From contig CANRGN010000007.1 of NCBI GenBank assembly GCA_947630235.1, positions 1 to 64,000 on the forward strand: a stretch of DNA of 64,000 nucleotides. Direction: 5' to 3'. Every line of letters starts with the position of its first letter. Positions within the stretch are counted from its first letter, which is position 1. This DNA comes from an uncultured Clostridia bacterium (GTDB lineage Bacteria; Bacillota; Clostridia; TANB77; CAG-508). The notes below the pieces were generated by a model. The model was not told the origin of the DNA. It ran no database searches and saw only the letters and a list, made by a program, of their open reading frames with translations. Below are positions 43,947 through 53,942 of this stretch, piece after piece. Made by a program: the position numbers and the translations under genes.

Positions 43947-44687
43947 TCAATTAAAACTTTCTTTTATTTTTAATAAATCATAAAATCTAATATAATTTCC
44001 AAGTAATTCTTTTTCACTAAAAAAATTAACATTATTAAAATAAAAAACTTCTTTTGCATCTAGTAATAAATATAATTTATTATTTTTTTGAGTTATATTT
44101 ATTATGTCTTTTACAATTTCTAAATTTAAGTTATTTAACTCTTCTTTTTCCAGAATTTTATTAATATTATCAATAATAACAAAAGTTCCTGTTAATCTTT
44201 TTTTATCTTTAGTATTGAATCTTATAGTATACATTTTTAAATCTTCAAATTTTAAATAATCTTCTACATCAATTATAACAGAATTTTCATAAAGATTATA
44301 TAATTCTTTTTTTGTTTCTTCTATATTAATCTCAGTTCTTTCAGGAATATAATCTACATTTTCGTTTATTTTTTTCCAAAATTTTTTTCCTACATCATTT
44401 TTAAATTCAAAAGCTTTTTTCCAATAATTCATATTTAAATTTAATGTAAAAAATACAAATATAATTAATAAACATATAGAAACTGCAGATAAAGCTTGAA
44501 ATAATAAATAAATTATACTTCCTGAATATCCTAATGTACTTATAATTGTTTCAATAAAACTAAAAATAATCCATGCAAATAATACATACAACATTTTTTT
44601 TGTTGTAACAAATTTTCTATCATTCTTAAATTTATTACCATATTCATTTACTAAATCTTTATATATAATAGAAAAATTTTCTTCCAT
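43947..44687 (-). CDS. Membrane-anchored protein, possibly DUF3137-like
   Basis: A 246-residue protein with two membrane segments at about 30-52 and 57-80 and a cytoplasmic C-terminal domain with KRLTGTFVIIDNINKIL. The two-helix plus beta-rich domain layout and the G-T-F strand recall DUF3137 proteins, but the match is weak. The AAAGGAGATT ribosome site begins right after the glgP terminator, so it may depend on read-through. It pairs with the unknown membrane protein at 42793. No function known. Confidence 0.5.
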   Translation of the reverse strand: MEENFSIIYKDLVNEYGNKFKNDRKFVTTKKMLYVLFAWIIFSFIETIISTLGYSGSIIYLLFQALSAVSICLLIIFVFFTLNLNMNYWKKAFEFKNDVGKKFWKKINENVDYIPERTEINIEETKKELYNLYENSVIIDVEDYLKFEDLKMYTIRFNTKDKKRLTGTFVIIDNINKILEKEELNNLNLEIVKDIINITQKNNKLYLLLDAKEVFYFNNVNFFSEKELLGNYIRFYDLLKIKESFN

Positions 44688-44702
44688 ACAATCTCCTTTA
44701 TA

Positions 44703-44745
44703 AAAAAACCCAAAAAAGTATGTTAAACTTTTTTGGGTTAAAATT
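44703..44745 (-). terminator. Terminator of the glucan phosphorylase gene
   Basis: AACCCAAAAAAGT/ACTTTTTTGGGTT stem directly after the stop codon, followed by U on the minus strand. Confidence 0.82.
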
Positions 44746-47306
44746 TATTTTTCTAGCCATTTAACTAAATTTAAATTTTCTTGCTCTAAAAGCATCTCAT
44801 TTTTTGGAACTACTCTAAAAGTATAACCATAATTTCCACCTGTACTTAAGTCTAACTCATAATTATATTCTGTTTCACCATTTTCCATAACACTTCCAGC
44901 TACCATTTCATATACAGCAACCTTTTTTATAGTTCCACTTTCTAAGATTTGACCAAAATATAATTCTACACTTGTAGTATCTTTTAGATTTTCTGGAACA
45001 AAAACATTACAACTAACTTTTATTTTTTCACCTGCTACAAATTTTTCATTATCAACATTATCCTTTTGATCTATTTTTATATCATTCCATTGATTTTTAA
45101 TATTTTTCTTCCATTTTGTAAATTCAAATACTTTTTCTAAATCTGTAAAATATTTTTTATAATTTCTGCATAATGGTAAATATAATTGTTCTGTATAATC
45201 AACTAACATTCTAGCTGTACTATATTTTCCACCAGTAGTTTTTATTGAGTTTTTCATTATTTTTACCCATTCTCTAGGCATTCCATTTTGATCTTGATTG
45301 TAATATGTTGGGATTATTTTATTTTCCAAAGTATGATAAATACTATTACTATCAGCTTTATCTTGTTCTTCATAAGACATATATTCCATATCAGATCCTA
45401 TTGACCAACCATTCTTACCATCATATCCTTCTGCCCACCAGCCATCTAATATACTGAAATTTATTACTCCATTTACAGATGCTTTTTCTCCACTAGTTCC
45501 AGATGCTTCCATTGGACGTCTAGGATTATTTAACCATACATCTACACCACTAACTAAATATCTTGCAACTAAAATATTATAATTTTCTAGTAAGAATATT
45601 TTTCCTTTAAATTGTGGCATCTTAGATACTTCATCTATATATTTTATTAAATCTTGACCTTCTTTATCAGCAGGATGAGCTTTTCCGGCAAATACTATTT
45701 GTACTGGTCTATTTGGATCATTTAATATTTGTGTTAATCTAGCTAAATCTCTAAAAATTAAAGTAGCTCTTTTATATGTTGCAAATCTTCTAGCAAATCC
45801 TATTGTTAAAGCTCTAGGATTAATATTACTAATTACTTCAGATACTTTATCATAACCCAATCCATTATTTATATATCTATTTGATATATTTTCTTTTATA
45901 AGTTTAATAAGTCTTTCTTTTCTAGATACATGAGCTTCCCATAATCTTTCATCTGGAATATCGTCTATTTTATTCCAAGTTTCTTGAAGATGGATTCTAT
46001 CTTGCCAGAAAGGTGGTAAATAATCATTAAATAAACGTTTCATTCTAGGAGCAAGCCATGAACATGTATGAATTCCATTAGTTACATATTCAATTGGAGA
46101 TTCATCTTGAGCAATATTTGGCCATACTTCACTAAATAATTCTCTTGAAACTTCTCCATGAAGTTTACTAACTCCATTTTTCTTTCCAGAAATTTTCAAT
46201 GCTAAAATTCCCATATTAAAGCCTGGCTCTAATTCATTACATTCTTTCATTCCTAGTTTTAAAAACTCTTCTCTAGAAATACCCAGTCTAGGCCATACAC
46301 CATGAAAATATTTTTCTACTAAGTCAATATCAAATATATCATTTCCAGCTGGTACTGGAGTATGTGTTGTAAATACAGTTTGATTTGTTGCAATTTCTTT
46401 AGCTATTTGGAAAGAAACTTGTTTTTCTTTCATTATATTTAATATAAGTTCAATTGTTAAGAAAGAAGAATGTCCTTCATTCATGTGATAAATTGTTGGA
46501 TTTATTCCTAATCTTTTTAAAACTTTTACTCCACACATTCCTAAAACTATTTCTTGACGAATTCTCATTTCTTTATCTCCGCCATATAGTTTTAATGTTA
46601 TCTCTCTAAAATCAGCATCATTTTTATCTATATCAGAATCCATTAAATATAATTTAACTCTTCCAACATTTATTTGCCATATTTTTAAATAAAATTTTCT
46701 ATTATCTAAATCTGTTTCTATAATTAAATCTTCATTATTTTCATCTTTTACTGGCAAAATTGGTAAATTGTATAAATCTATATTATGGTACTCTGAACAT
46801 TGATTACCATAAACATCAATTTTTTGATGAAAATAACCATTTTTATATAAAAGCCCACAAGCAACTAAAGGAATACCTAAGTCACTAGCTGATTTTAAAT
46901 GATCACCAGATAATATTCCAAGACCTCCAGAGTATATAGGAACTATTTCATCTAGTCCATATTCAGCAGAAAAATATGCAATAATATCATCTTTGTTTTC
47001 TGAATGATTTTTTAAAAACCATGTATCTTTGCTATTCATATAATTATCAAAGTCTTGAACTATTTTATCATATTTTTTCAAAAAATTTTGATCTTCAGAA
47101 GCCTGTTTTAATTTATCTTGGCTAACTAATTTTAAAAATTTAATAGGATTTCTTTCAACTTTATCCCATAAACTCATATCCATTTCTAAAAATAATCTTA
47201 AAAAATCAGTATTCCAAGACCACCATAAATTATTTGCAATTTCAGATAATTTTGAAATTCTAGATGGTAATTGGGGTACTATTGTAACTCTATTGAATAT
47301 ATACAT
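44745..47306 (-). CDS. glgP: Alpha-glucan phosphorylase
   Basis: An 853-residue phosphorylase releasing glucose 1-phosphate from glycogen or maltodextrin. It is of the long DUF3417 type: the N-terminus has SKLSEIANNLWWSWN, then YFSAEYGLDEIVPIYSGGLG in the catalytic domain, and the PLP-binding lysine region EASGTSGEKASVNG. The C-terminal 110 residues form a beta-rich extension seen in this subgroup. No other glycogen genes are adjacent. Monocistronic, with a terminator directly after it. Confidence 0.93.
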   Translation of the reverse strand: MYIFNRVTIVPQLPSRISKLSEIANNLWWSWNTDFLRLFLEMDMSLWDKVERNPIKFLKLVSQDKLKQASEDQNFLKKYDKIVQDFDNYMNSKDTWFLKNHSENKDDIIAYFSAEYGLDEIVPIYSGGLGILSGDHLKSASDLGIPLVACGLLYKNGYFHQKIDVYGNQCSEYHNIDLYNLPILPVKDENNEDLIIETDLDNRKFYLKIWQINVGRVKLYLMDSDIDKNDADFREITLKLYGGDKEMRIRQEIVLGMCGVKVLKRLGINPTIYHMNEGHSSFLTIELILNIMKEKQVSFQIAKEIATNQTVFTTHTPVPAGNDIFDIDLVEKYFHGVWPRLGISREEFLKLGMKECNELEPGFNMGILALKISGKKNGVSKLHGEVSRELFSEVWPNIAQDESPIEYVTNGIHTCSWLAPRMKRLFNDYLPPFWQDRIHLQETWNKIDDIPDERLWEAHVSRKERLIKLIKENISNRYINNGLGYDKVSEVISNINPRALTIGFARRFATYKRATLIFRDLARLTQILNDPNRPVQIVFAGKAHPADKEGQDLIKYIDEVSKMPQFKGKIFLLENYNILVARYLVSGVDVWLNNPRRPMEASGTSGEKASVNGVINFSILDGWWAEGYDGKNGWSIGSDMEYMSYEEQDKADSNSIYHTLENKIIPTYYNQDQNGMPREWVKIMKNSIKTTGGKYSTARMLVDYTEQLYLPLCRNYKKYFTDLEKVFEFTKWKKNIKNQWNDIKIDQKDNVDNEKFVAGEKIKVSCNVFVPENLKDTTSVELYFGQILESGTIKKVAVYEMVAGSVMENGETEYNYELDLSTGGNYGYTFRVVPKNEMLLEQENLNLVKWLEK

Positions 47307-47407
47307 TATATATTCCTCCTTTGTATTTTATAAAATCTTTTGCAATTTTTTCATATACTAATTATCTTCTAAAAGTAAATTTTTGTCAAATGTTTTTACA
47401 TAATAAT

Positions 47408-49366
47408 TTAAATTTTATAAGAATCTGTTGATAATAATTCTCTATTAACTTCTACACCATTTTGTCTATATACTTTATATGCATTAACAACTAAATTTTC
47501 ACTTGTTCTACTAACAACTGATGTTTCTATTGATATATCGTATTCATTTTGGCTAAGTGTTCCGTATATTTTTGCTGTAGCATATCCTCCTTGAACTGAT
47601 ACTAATAACTTTATCGGATATTCTCTATTATTTTTAAATTTAAAATCTTTACTTCCCCAATAAACTGTAGCATCTTTTCCTGCTGGTAAATATGATGGAA
47701 CTCTTGCATGATTAGATCTTTCTACAATTTCCAAATTAGCATCTACAACAGCATCGTATATTGTTGATGAAATTTGACAAATTCCTCCTCCTAAACCATC
47801 TTCAACTTCGCCATTTATATATAATGCAGCATTTTTATATCCTGCAGATACAGTTCTTTCTCCTACAACTTCATTATATGAGAATGTTTCTCCTGGCATT
47901 AATACATATTCATTAACTTTACTTGCAGCTAATCTTAAATTTGTAGTTCTATTAGGATTATTTACATAAGTTGTAGTGCAATTACCAAGTTCATCTTTAT
48001 ATAAATCCAAATTTTCAACTCTTGTAGTAGGTTCTGTAATTATTAAGTTTATAGAATATTCTTCTTTATCTGGCTCAGATTCTATCATTTCTTTTAATGC
48101 CATTATATCAAAATTAACTCCTGTAACTTCTTTATGTATTTCAAAAGGATTTAATGTATAATAAGCATTTTGCATTTCAACAAAAACTTCATTATGAATT
48201 TTTGTTACATCAATTTCATCTGGTTCTTCTATAATTAAAGGAAGCTCTACCATTTCACTTACCTTTTTATTTTCTATAGATTCATTTATATTTTTCTCTA
48301 TTTCTTCATAATTTAAACTTACTCCAGAAGTACCATTTTGAATTTTTAAAATATTATTTTCTACACTATAACTATATTGTTTAACTTCTCTATAAAATTT
48401 ATCTTCTATTTCTTTTATTTTGGAATATAATTTTTCTTTATTATATTTATAATATAAATCTACTTGTTCTTTATTACCAAATTTCAAAGAATAAAAATCT
48501 ACAAAAGATTTAAAAATATTGCCTGTTCTTCCTATTTTCATAGCCTCATCTAAAGATTCATTTATTATAAGTTCAAAATCTATATCATCAAAATTTATAC
48601 TATACTCTTCATTTTCAAAAGAATATTTAATATCCTTTCCTAAAATTTTTGAATATTCATTTTCTATCTTACTTTTTGCTTCATCTTTAGTTAAATTTGA
48701 TACATCTATTTCTTCTATATAAACATTAGATACAATTTTATTGTTTGAAATATTTAATCCAAAATAACCAATAAAACATAATAAAATAATTATAATCACT
48801 AATAAAATTATTAAAATTATTTTTTTTAATTTACTAGATTTTTTTTCTTTTTCTTCTTTTGATATAAAATCATCTTTTATATTAACTATATTTTCTTTTT
48901 CTACTTTTTGGTTAACATGATTTTGTTTTTTTTCATCATTATTTTTTAAATTGTTTTTATTTAATTTTTTCTCTTTAGATTGTTTAACATTTGTTTTATT
49001 AATATTTGATTCTTTGACATTTGGTAATTTACTATTATTAGAAGCAGAATGGACTTTATCTTTATAATTTTGGTTTTTATTTATAGTTATATTATCTTTT
49101 TTTATTTGCTGATTTTTATGCTTATCTTGACTTTGATTTTTACTTTGAACAGCAGATTTATTATCTTTCGATGAACTATTATTTAATAATTTGGAATTAT
49201 TATTTTCATTAGTATTAGTTGATATATTTGAATTATTAACCTTTTTTTGTACATTTTTGTTATTTTTTATTTGAGTATTCTGAGTTTGACTTTTTTTCTC
49301 AATATTATTACCTTTTGGAACATTTTCATTTGTTATATTTTTTTTATCTTTTTCCATATTATCCAT
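47408..49366 (-). CDS. VanW family cell-wall protein
   Basis: A 652-residue protein. Residues 1-170 are a low-complexity Asn/Lys/Gln region, residues about 182-205 a membrane helix, followed by a peptidoglycan-binding-4-like region and the VanW domain from about 455 (MPGETFSYNEVVGERTVSAG, GLGGGICQISSTIYDA, ERSNHARVPSYLPAGKDATV). The order is that of YoaR-type VanW proteins. VanW takes its name from vancomycin-resistance clusters but its biochemical role is unsettled. It follows the LCP gene after 44 bases, so both belong to envelope assembly. Confidence 0.88.
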   Translation of the reverse strand: MDNMEKDKKNITNENVPKGNNIEKKSQTQNTQIKNNKNVQKKVNNSNISTNTNENNNSKLLNNSSSKDNKSAVQSKNQSQDKHKNQQIKKDNITINKNQNYKDKVHSASNNSKLPNVKESNINKTNVKQSKEKKLNKNNLKNNDEKKQNHVNQKVEKENIVNIKDDFISKEEKEKKSSKLKKIILIILLVIIIILLCFIGYFGLNISNNKIVSNVYIEEIDVSNLTKDEAKSKIENEYSKILGKDIKYSFENEEYSINFDDIDFELIINESLDEAMKIGRTGNIFKSFVDFYSLKFGNKEQVDLYYKYNKEKLYSKIKEIEDKFYREVKQYSYSVENNILKIQNGTSGVSLNYEEIEKNINESIENKKVSEMVELPLIIEEPDEIDVTKIHNEVFVEMQNAYYTLNPFEIHKEVTGVNFDIMALKEMIESEPDKEEYSINLIITEPTTRVENLDLYKDELGNCTTTYVNNPNRTTNLRLAASKVNEYVLMPGETFSYNEVVGERTVSAGYKNAALYINGEVEDGLGGGICQISSTIYDAVVDANLEIVERSNHARVPSYLPAGKDATVYWGSKDFKFKNNREYPIKLLVSVQGGYATAKIYGTLSQNEYDISIETSVVSRTSENLVVNAYKVYRQNGVEVNRELLSTDSYKI

Positions 49367-49410
49367 AATACTTTCTCACCTTTTTCGAAAATTATTTTAT
49401 TTAAATATTA

Positions 49411-50388
49411 TCATTTGTAATTTTTATCCACTTCTATAAATTCTAACATTTCTTTTATCATTTCTTTTGTTTCATTTATATTATATTCATAAAACCAAAT
49501 ATCATTTACAAGTTTTGATTCTCCTGGTAATTGATCCATCTTTAAATCCATAGTATCAAACTCTACAGCATAAGGAATATAAGAAAAAATAGTTTTTAAA
49601 GATATATTTGTTTTTATATTATCAAAAAATGCAGAAATAATATCTTTTATTCTTGTTACATTATCAATATTTATTAGCTGAGTAGCTAATGCCTTTAAAA
49701 ATTCTCTTTGTGTTTTCATTCTTCCAAAATCGTTATCTCCATAGCTTACTGGATATGATGTACCATTATTATTATGTCTAAATCTAACTAATTGTTCTGC
49801 TTTTTTTCCATCTAATAATTGTTCTCCTTGCTTAAGATGAATATGAAGATTTTGAGTTTTATCATCATAATCCATATTAATTGGAACATTAAAATATACT
49901 CCACCTATACTATCAACAATATCTATCAAAATTTTATTTTTTACAACAATAAAATTATTTACTTCTATCCCACATATATTTTCAATTTCATCTATTATAA
50001 TATTTTCGCCTTTTTGATATAAAGAATTTATTTTATCATATCCACTAACTCTTTTTGTATTTTTTCCTATAAAAGTATCTCTTGGTATTGATATCATAAA
50101 TGCTTTTTGAGAATTTGGATTATATCCAGCTAAAATTATTGTATCTGTTAAATTAGATTTTAAATCATCACTTATTCCTAAGAACAAACAAAATATTGTA
50201 TCTTGCTTACCTACTATATCTGTAGCAATATCTATTGTAGCTTCTGCAATATTTCCTTTAGATTTAAAAACATATGCACTAAATATAGCCATTTGTAAAA
50301 TTAAAACTATTACAAAAAGAATTAGAATTAATTTTAATATTTTATGTTCTTTCTTTAATTTTAATTCTTTTTTATTTCTTTTCATCAT
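49411..50388 (-). CDS. LytR-CpsA-Psr family glycopolymer ligase
   Basis: A 325-residue protein with a Lys-rich cytoplasmic start, one membrane helix at about 20-42 and an extracellular LCP domain. FLGISDD, TDTIILAGYNPNSQKAFMIS, IPRDTFI, YDKINSLY and AEQLVRFRHNN are the expected family blocks, including the Arg and Asp residues that bind polyprenyl pyrophosphate. LCP enzymes attach teichoic acids or capsule to peptidoglycan; this one could anchor the polysaccharide made by the operon at the left end (inference). Confidence 0.9.
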   Translation of the reverse strand: MMKRNKKELKLKKEHKILKLILILFVIVLILQMAIFSAYVFKSKGNIAEATIDIATDIVGKQDTIFCLFLGISDDLKSNLTDTIILAGYNPNSQKAFMISIPRDTFIGKNTKRVSGYDKINSLYQKGENIIIDEIENICGIEVNNFIVVKNKILIDIVDSIGGVYFNVPINMDYDDKTQNLHIHLKQGEQLLDGKKAEQLVRFRHNNNGTSYPVSYGDNDFGRMKTQREFLKALATQLINIDNVTRIKDIISAFFDNIKTNISLKTIFSYIPYAVEFDTMDLKMDQLPGESKLVNDIWFYEYNINETKEMIKEMLEFIEVDKNYK

Positions 50389-50589
50389 AAAATATCTCCT
50401 CGTACTTATAGTTTACTTAAAATTCGATAAATTATAAGTTAATTTGATATTTTTTGACTAAATAATTTTATAATAATTAATTTTTTATTTCAAGATATAT
50501 TATAATTTTTATTAAAAATTTACTTAAAAATTAGCAATAGCAAGTATAATTTAATATTTTTATTTGTTATTTAGTACATTGCGATGCTT

Positions 50590-50628
50590 TTATTCAGCTT
50601 ATCTACAGAGAACTTTCCTACTGAATAA
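50590..50628 (+). repeat. Dispersed 39-nt hairpin repeat, copy 1
   Basis: TTATTCAG and CTGAATAA arms enclose a conserved core with CTACAGAGAACT and TCCTA. It matches copy 2 at 59776-59814 (opposite strand) at 35 of 39 positions, differences falling mostly next to the left arm. The rest of the 50389-50690 gap is AT-rich without other signals apart from the terminator at 50634. Confidence 0.7.
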
Positions 50629-50633
50629 ATAAA

Positions 50634-50672
50634 TAAACTTCGTTTTCTATTTATTAGAAAACGAAGTTTATT
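50634..50672. terminator. Terminator of the DUF5050-like gene
   Basis: AAACTTCGTTTTC/GAAAACGAAGTTT, a perfect 13-bp stem with a 9-base loop, lies just after the stop at 50691 and ends the six-gene minus-strand run from 57215. Confidence 0.9.
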
Positions 50673-50690
50673 TTAAAAAAAATTATAATA

Positions 50691-52220
50691 TTAATTACTT
50701 TGAGTATTTTCTGCTGGGTTTGCATTATCAGTAGTTTGATTTGTTGCATCTGTAGTAGAAGTATCAGTTGTTTCATTTGTTGTATCAGTATCAGAAGTAT
50801 CTGTAGTTTCATTTGTATTTACTTCATTCTCATTAGAAGCTTGTGAATTTTCTTCTATAGAACTATATTTCAATTCATATAATGCTACTTTATTATTTCC
50901 ATCTTTATCTATTTCATTTATACTAAGTTTTTTATCATCACTATCCATGAATACAATTTTTCCATCTACTAAATTTAAGAATGATGAATAACTATCTAAA
51001 TCATATATCTTTGTTTCATTTTTACCATCTAAATCTAATCTATAAATAGCTACTTCATCTTTATCTTCATCAGTATAACTCATATAGAAAATATATTTAT
51101 CACTTACACACATATTATATGCAGTAACTTTATCAGAAATTAAAGTTTTATCTGTACCATCAATTTTTACTTTATAGATTTTTTTATCTTGATCAACATA
51201 ATATATATAATTTCCTAATATATTAATACTATATAATCTTTCTCCTGTTAAAGATTTTAAATTAGATCCATCTCTTTTCATAATTTTTGTTTCGAAAATA
51301 GATTCAGAATCACTTATATTATCTGTACTCTCTTCTGTTATAGTATTAGTATCTGTATTTTCAGCTACTTCATTATTAGCTACTTCATTTTTATCTTCAG
51401 ATTTTTCATCATCAGATTTATTTACATTTAAGATAATATAATCATCTGTTATTCCTAAGAATCCAGATTTATCATTATTTAATTTAGTTTTATTTTTTCC
51501 ATCTAAATCCATATAATATATATTAGTATCTAAACCTATATAATATACCTTATCATCTACAACATAAATTTCATAACAATTATTGTGAAATTCATTAGAA
51601 TTTATTACTTCAAAATCACTACCATCTAATTTCATTCTACAAATTTGATTATTTAGTGTATCTAAAGACTCTTCATCTGAAAGAGTTGTATTGGATTTAA
51701 CTTGTTCATCATTAATTAATATAAAATACAAATAATCACCATATGCATTTAATCCTAAAATATTACCTTCTTCTTCATATAAAAGCTTTTTTTCACTTCC
51801 ATCTTCTTTAGATTTATAAATAGCAGGATTATTTCCGTCTTCTGTTGCTGCTATATAATAAATCCATGAACCTTGCTTTGTTGTATAACCATAATTTCTA
51901 ATATTTGCTATACTATTTCCAACTTTATTAGAGCCTAAAACATCAGAAACCTCATCTCCTACTTTGGTTTTTGTTAGAATAAAAAATAAAGCAACAATAA
52001 TAATTAAAATTACTAAAATAATTCCAAATATTTTTGATCCATTTCTTTTTTCATTATTATTTTCTACATTTTCTTTTTTTTCTTCTTTTTTATTATCTTT
52101 ATTCTCTGTAGTATCTGATTTAGATTCAACAGTTAAATCGTTTAATAACGTTTTTTTACACTCTTCACAAATTTTGTTTTCTCCATCTGGTATTTCTTTA
52201 CCACATTTTTCACATTTCAT
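50691..52220 (-). CDS. Zinc-ribbon membrane protein with DUF5050-like propeller
   Basis: A 509-residue protein. The N-terminus MKCEKCGKEIPDGENKICEE is a zinc ribbon with two CxxC pairs; a charged linker and one membrane helix (about 64-88) follow. The rest is a series of strands with recurrent IYYMDLDGKNKTKL, IYKVKIDGTDKTLI and IYRLDLDGKNETKI units, the mark of DUF5050-type beta-propellers. Acidic low-complexity loops interrupt it, and the C-terminus is a Thr/Asp/Asn-rich tail. It is expected to face outward. Function unknown. It follows the glucosaminidase gene by 27 bases. Confidence 0.78.
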   Translation of the reverse strand: MKCEKCGKEIPDGENKICEECKKTLLNDLTVESKSDTTENKDNKKEEKKENVENNNEKRNGSKIFGIILVILIIIVALFFILTKTKVGDEVSDVLGSNKVGNSIANIRNYGYTTKQGSWIYYIAATEDGNNPAIYKSKEDGSEKKLLYEEEGNILGLNAYGDYLYFILINDEQVKSNTTLSDEESLDTLNNQICRMKLDGSDFEVINSNEFHNNCYEIYVVDDKVYYIGLDTNIYYMDLDGKNKTKLNNDKSGFLGITDDYIILNVNKSDDEKSEDKNEVANNEVAENTDTNTITEESTDNISDSESIFETKIMKRDGSNLKSLTGERLYSINILGNYIYYVDQDKKIYKVKIDGTDKTLISDKVTAYNMCVSDKYIFYMSYTDEDKDEVAIYRLDLDGKNETKIYDLDSYSSFLNLVDGKIVFMDSDDKKLSINEIDKDGNNKVALYELKYSSIEENSQASNENEVNTNETTDTSDTDTTNETTDTSTTDATNQTTDNANPAENTQSN

Positions 52221-52247
52221 AAAATCCTCCTTTTGCCATTTGGCTTT

Positions 52248-53915
52248 TTATTTTAAGTAATCATTTGCAACATAACCATAAGCACCAGTTGCTTCACATA
52301 CTATTAAACTCCAATAATGATTATCTATTTTTTCTGAAGTTGTTTTAATTACTTTTACTTTATAATTGTTTTTAAGAGAAGTAATTACTTCTGCTGAAGT
52401 AGATGCACTAGCTCTAACTTTTAACGATGTATCTACACTTACTGTTTTTTGAGAATAATTTATTGTATTTGAACTAGATGTATTTGGTCTACTACAAGCT
52501 GAATTTGGCATATTTTCATATACTGGTATTGTAAAAACATATGTATTTTGTAAATTAGGATCAATACTGATGTATGTATTTCTTAAAGTTTTTGCTTCAC
52601 TTTGTGCAGCTAAAATATTTTGCATATATTGATGATTATATAATCCTGTAGTACCTACTACATTAAATTTTTGATAATATAAAGTATCTTGATTTTTACT
52701 TATATAAGAATTTGCAATTACTTCTGCTCCACCTTCAATTGATTTAGCTTTAGTATCCCATCCTTTAGAATATGCATAAGATAAACCATTTTTTATTATT
52801 TTTTCTTTTGAATTTCCAGATGCATTAATATTAAATAAATTATAAAAACCCACATATTCTCCATTTTGTCCACTTCCATTTGCTAATGGCGAAGTTCCTG
52901 CTCCTTGCTCTTGATAAAGCCTAGCCATTAAATATAATGGATTTACTTTATATTTATTTGATGCATTAAGTATAGCTTGAATTGCATCATTATCTAAAAA
53001 GCTCATTTTTTTCGACATTTGCTCTACACCAGAAGCCAAATTATTATTACTTTGAGTTTCTGTCTCTATATAAATAGAAATATTTTGTTTACCTGTTATA
53101 TTATTTAAAACAGATACAACATCAACTATATTTATTACGCCAGTTCCTTTTATCTTTCCAGAAAGATTAGATACATCATCTAATTGTATTTTTCCAGTAA
53201 TAGAATTTAACATATTAACTGCATCTACAATATTAACTTGTCCATCTTTATTTACATCGCCTTTTTTTATAATAGTATATGTTACATTATCTATTATTAT
53301 CTTATTCCCAGTAATTATTAAATCATTTGGTAAATCATTACCATTAGCATCTTTCATAATTGCACTAGGATATTTTTGCTTTATTGCATTAAAATCAACA
53401 TTTGGAGCAACTTCAAAATTAGTAGATGATATATTCATATCAGTTTCTGTAACAGAATTATTTATTGAAGAATTATCTGTATATGATAAATCTAAAAATT
53501 GAAATATATCATTTTCATTTATTGAATTTCTAGTATCCATCATATATCTGATAGCATCTTCTGATGCACAATACCATTTTTCTGAATCATACAATTTTTC
53601 TCCACAAATTGGACATATCCACATTCCAGAATAACTATTATCAAAAGCAGGTGATAAATTTTTAGGACTAGTCCCATGACCTTGACATTCATTCATTATA
53701 ACATTATTAAAATCTAATCCTGTATATTCAACCTGAAATTTCCAAGTTGGATGCTTTGATTGTAGATCTTGAATTAGTTTTTTTATTCCGGGATATTTTC
53801 CTTCATCTATTCCGTTTATATCAGAACTTATTGTACCTGCATAACTATTATTTGTAAAAAAAACTATAAATATTAATATAATTAAAGAAAATATAATACT
53901 TATCTTTTTTATCAA
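52248..53915 (-). CDS. Secreted endo-beta-N-acetylglucosaminidase with internal dockerin and SH3 domain
   Basis: A 555-residue protein with a signal peptide (1-26, near SYA-GT). The N-terminal module (KHPTWKFQVEYTGLDFNNVI and a CPICG...C cluster) is common in clostridial glucosaminidases. It is followed by a dockerin-like pair (KKGDVNKDGQVNIVDAVNML and GTGVINIVDVVSVLNNITGK), the glucosaminidase domain (YKVNPLYLMARLYQEQGAGT with the catalytic Glu, FNINASGNS, YYQKFNVVG), and an SH3b domain at the C-terminus. It should cleave glycan strands of peptidoglycan. A dockerin in the middle of a wall hydrolase is unusual. Confidence 0.88.
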   Translation of the reverse strand: MIKKISIIFSLIILIFIVFFTNNSYAGTISSDINGIDEGKYPGIKKLIQDLQSKHPTWKFQVEYTGLDFNNVIMNECQGHGTSPKNLSPAFDNSYSGMWICPICGEKLYDSEKWYCASEDAIRYMMDTRNSINENDIFQFLDLSYTDNSSINNSVTETDMNISSTNFEVAPNVDFNAIKQKYPSAIMKDANGNDLPNDLIITGNKIIIDNVTYTIIKKGDVNKDGQVNIVDAVNMLNSITGKIQLDDVSNLSGKIKGTGVINIVDVVSVLNNITGKQNISIYIETETQSNNNLASGVEQMSKKMSFLDNDAIQAILNASNKYKVNPLYLMARLYQEQGAGTSPLANGSGQNGEYVGFYNLFNINASGNSKEKIIKNGLSYAYSKGWDTKAKSIEGGAEVIANSYISKNQDTLYYQKFNVVGTTGLYNHQYMQNILAAQSEAKTLRNTYISIDPNLQNTYVFTIPVYENMPNSACSRPNTSSSNTINYSQKTVSVDTSLKVRASASTSAEVITSLKNNYKVKVIKTTSEKIDNHYWSLIVCEATGAYGYVANDYLK

Positions 53916-53942
53916 ACTAATATTTCCTCCTTTACTGCAATA

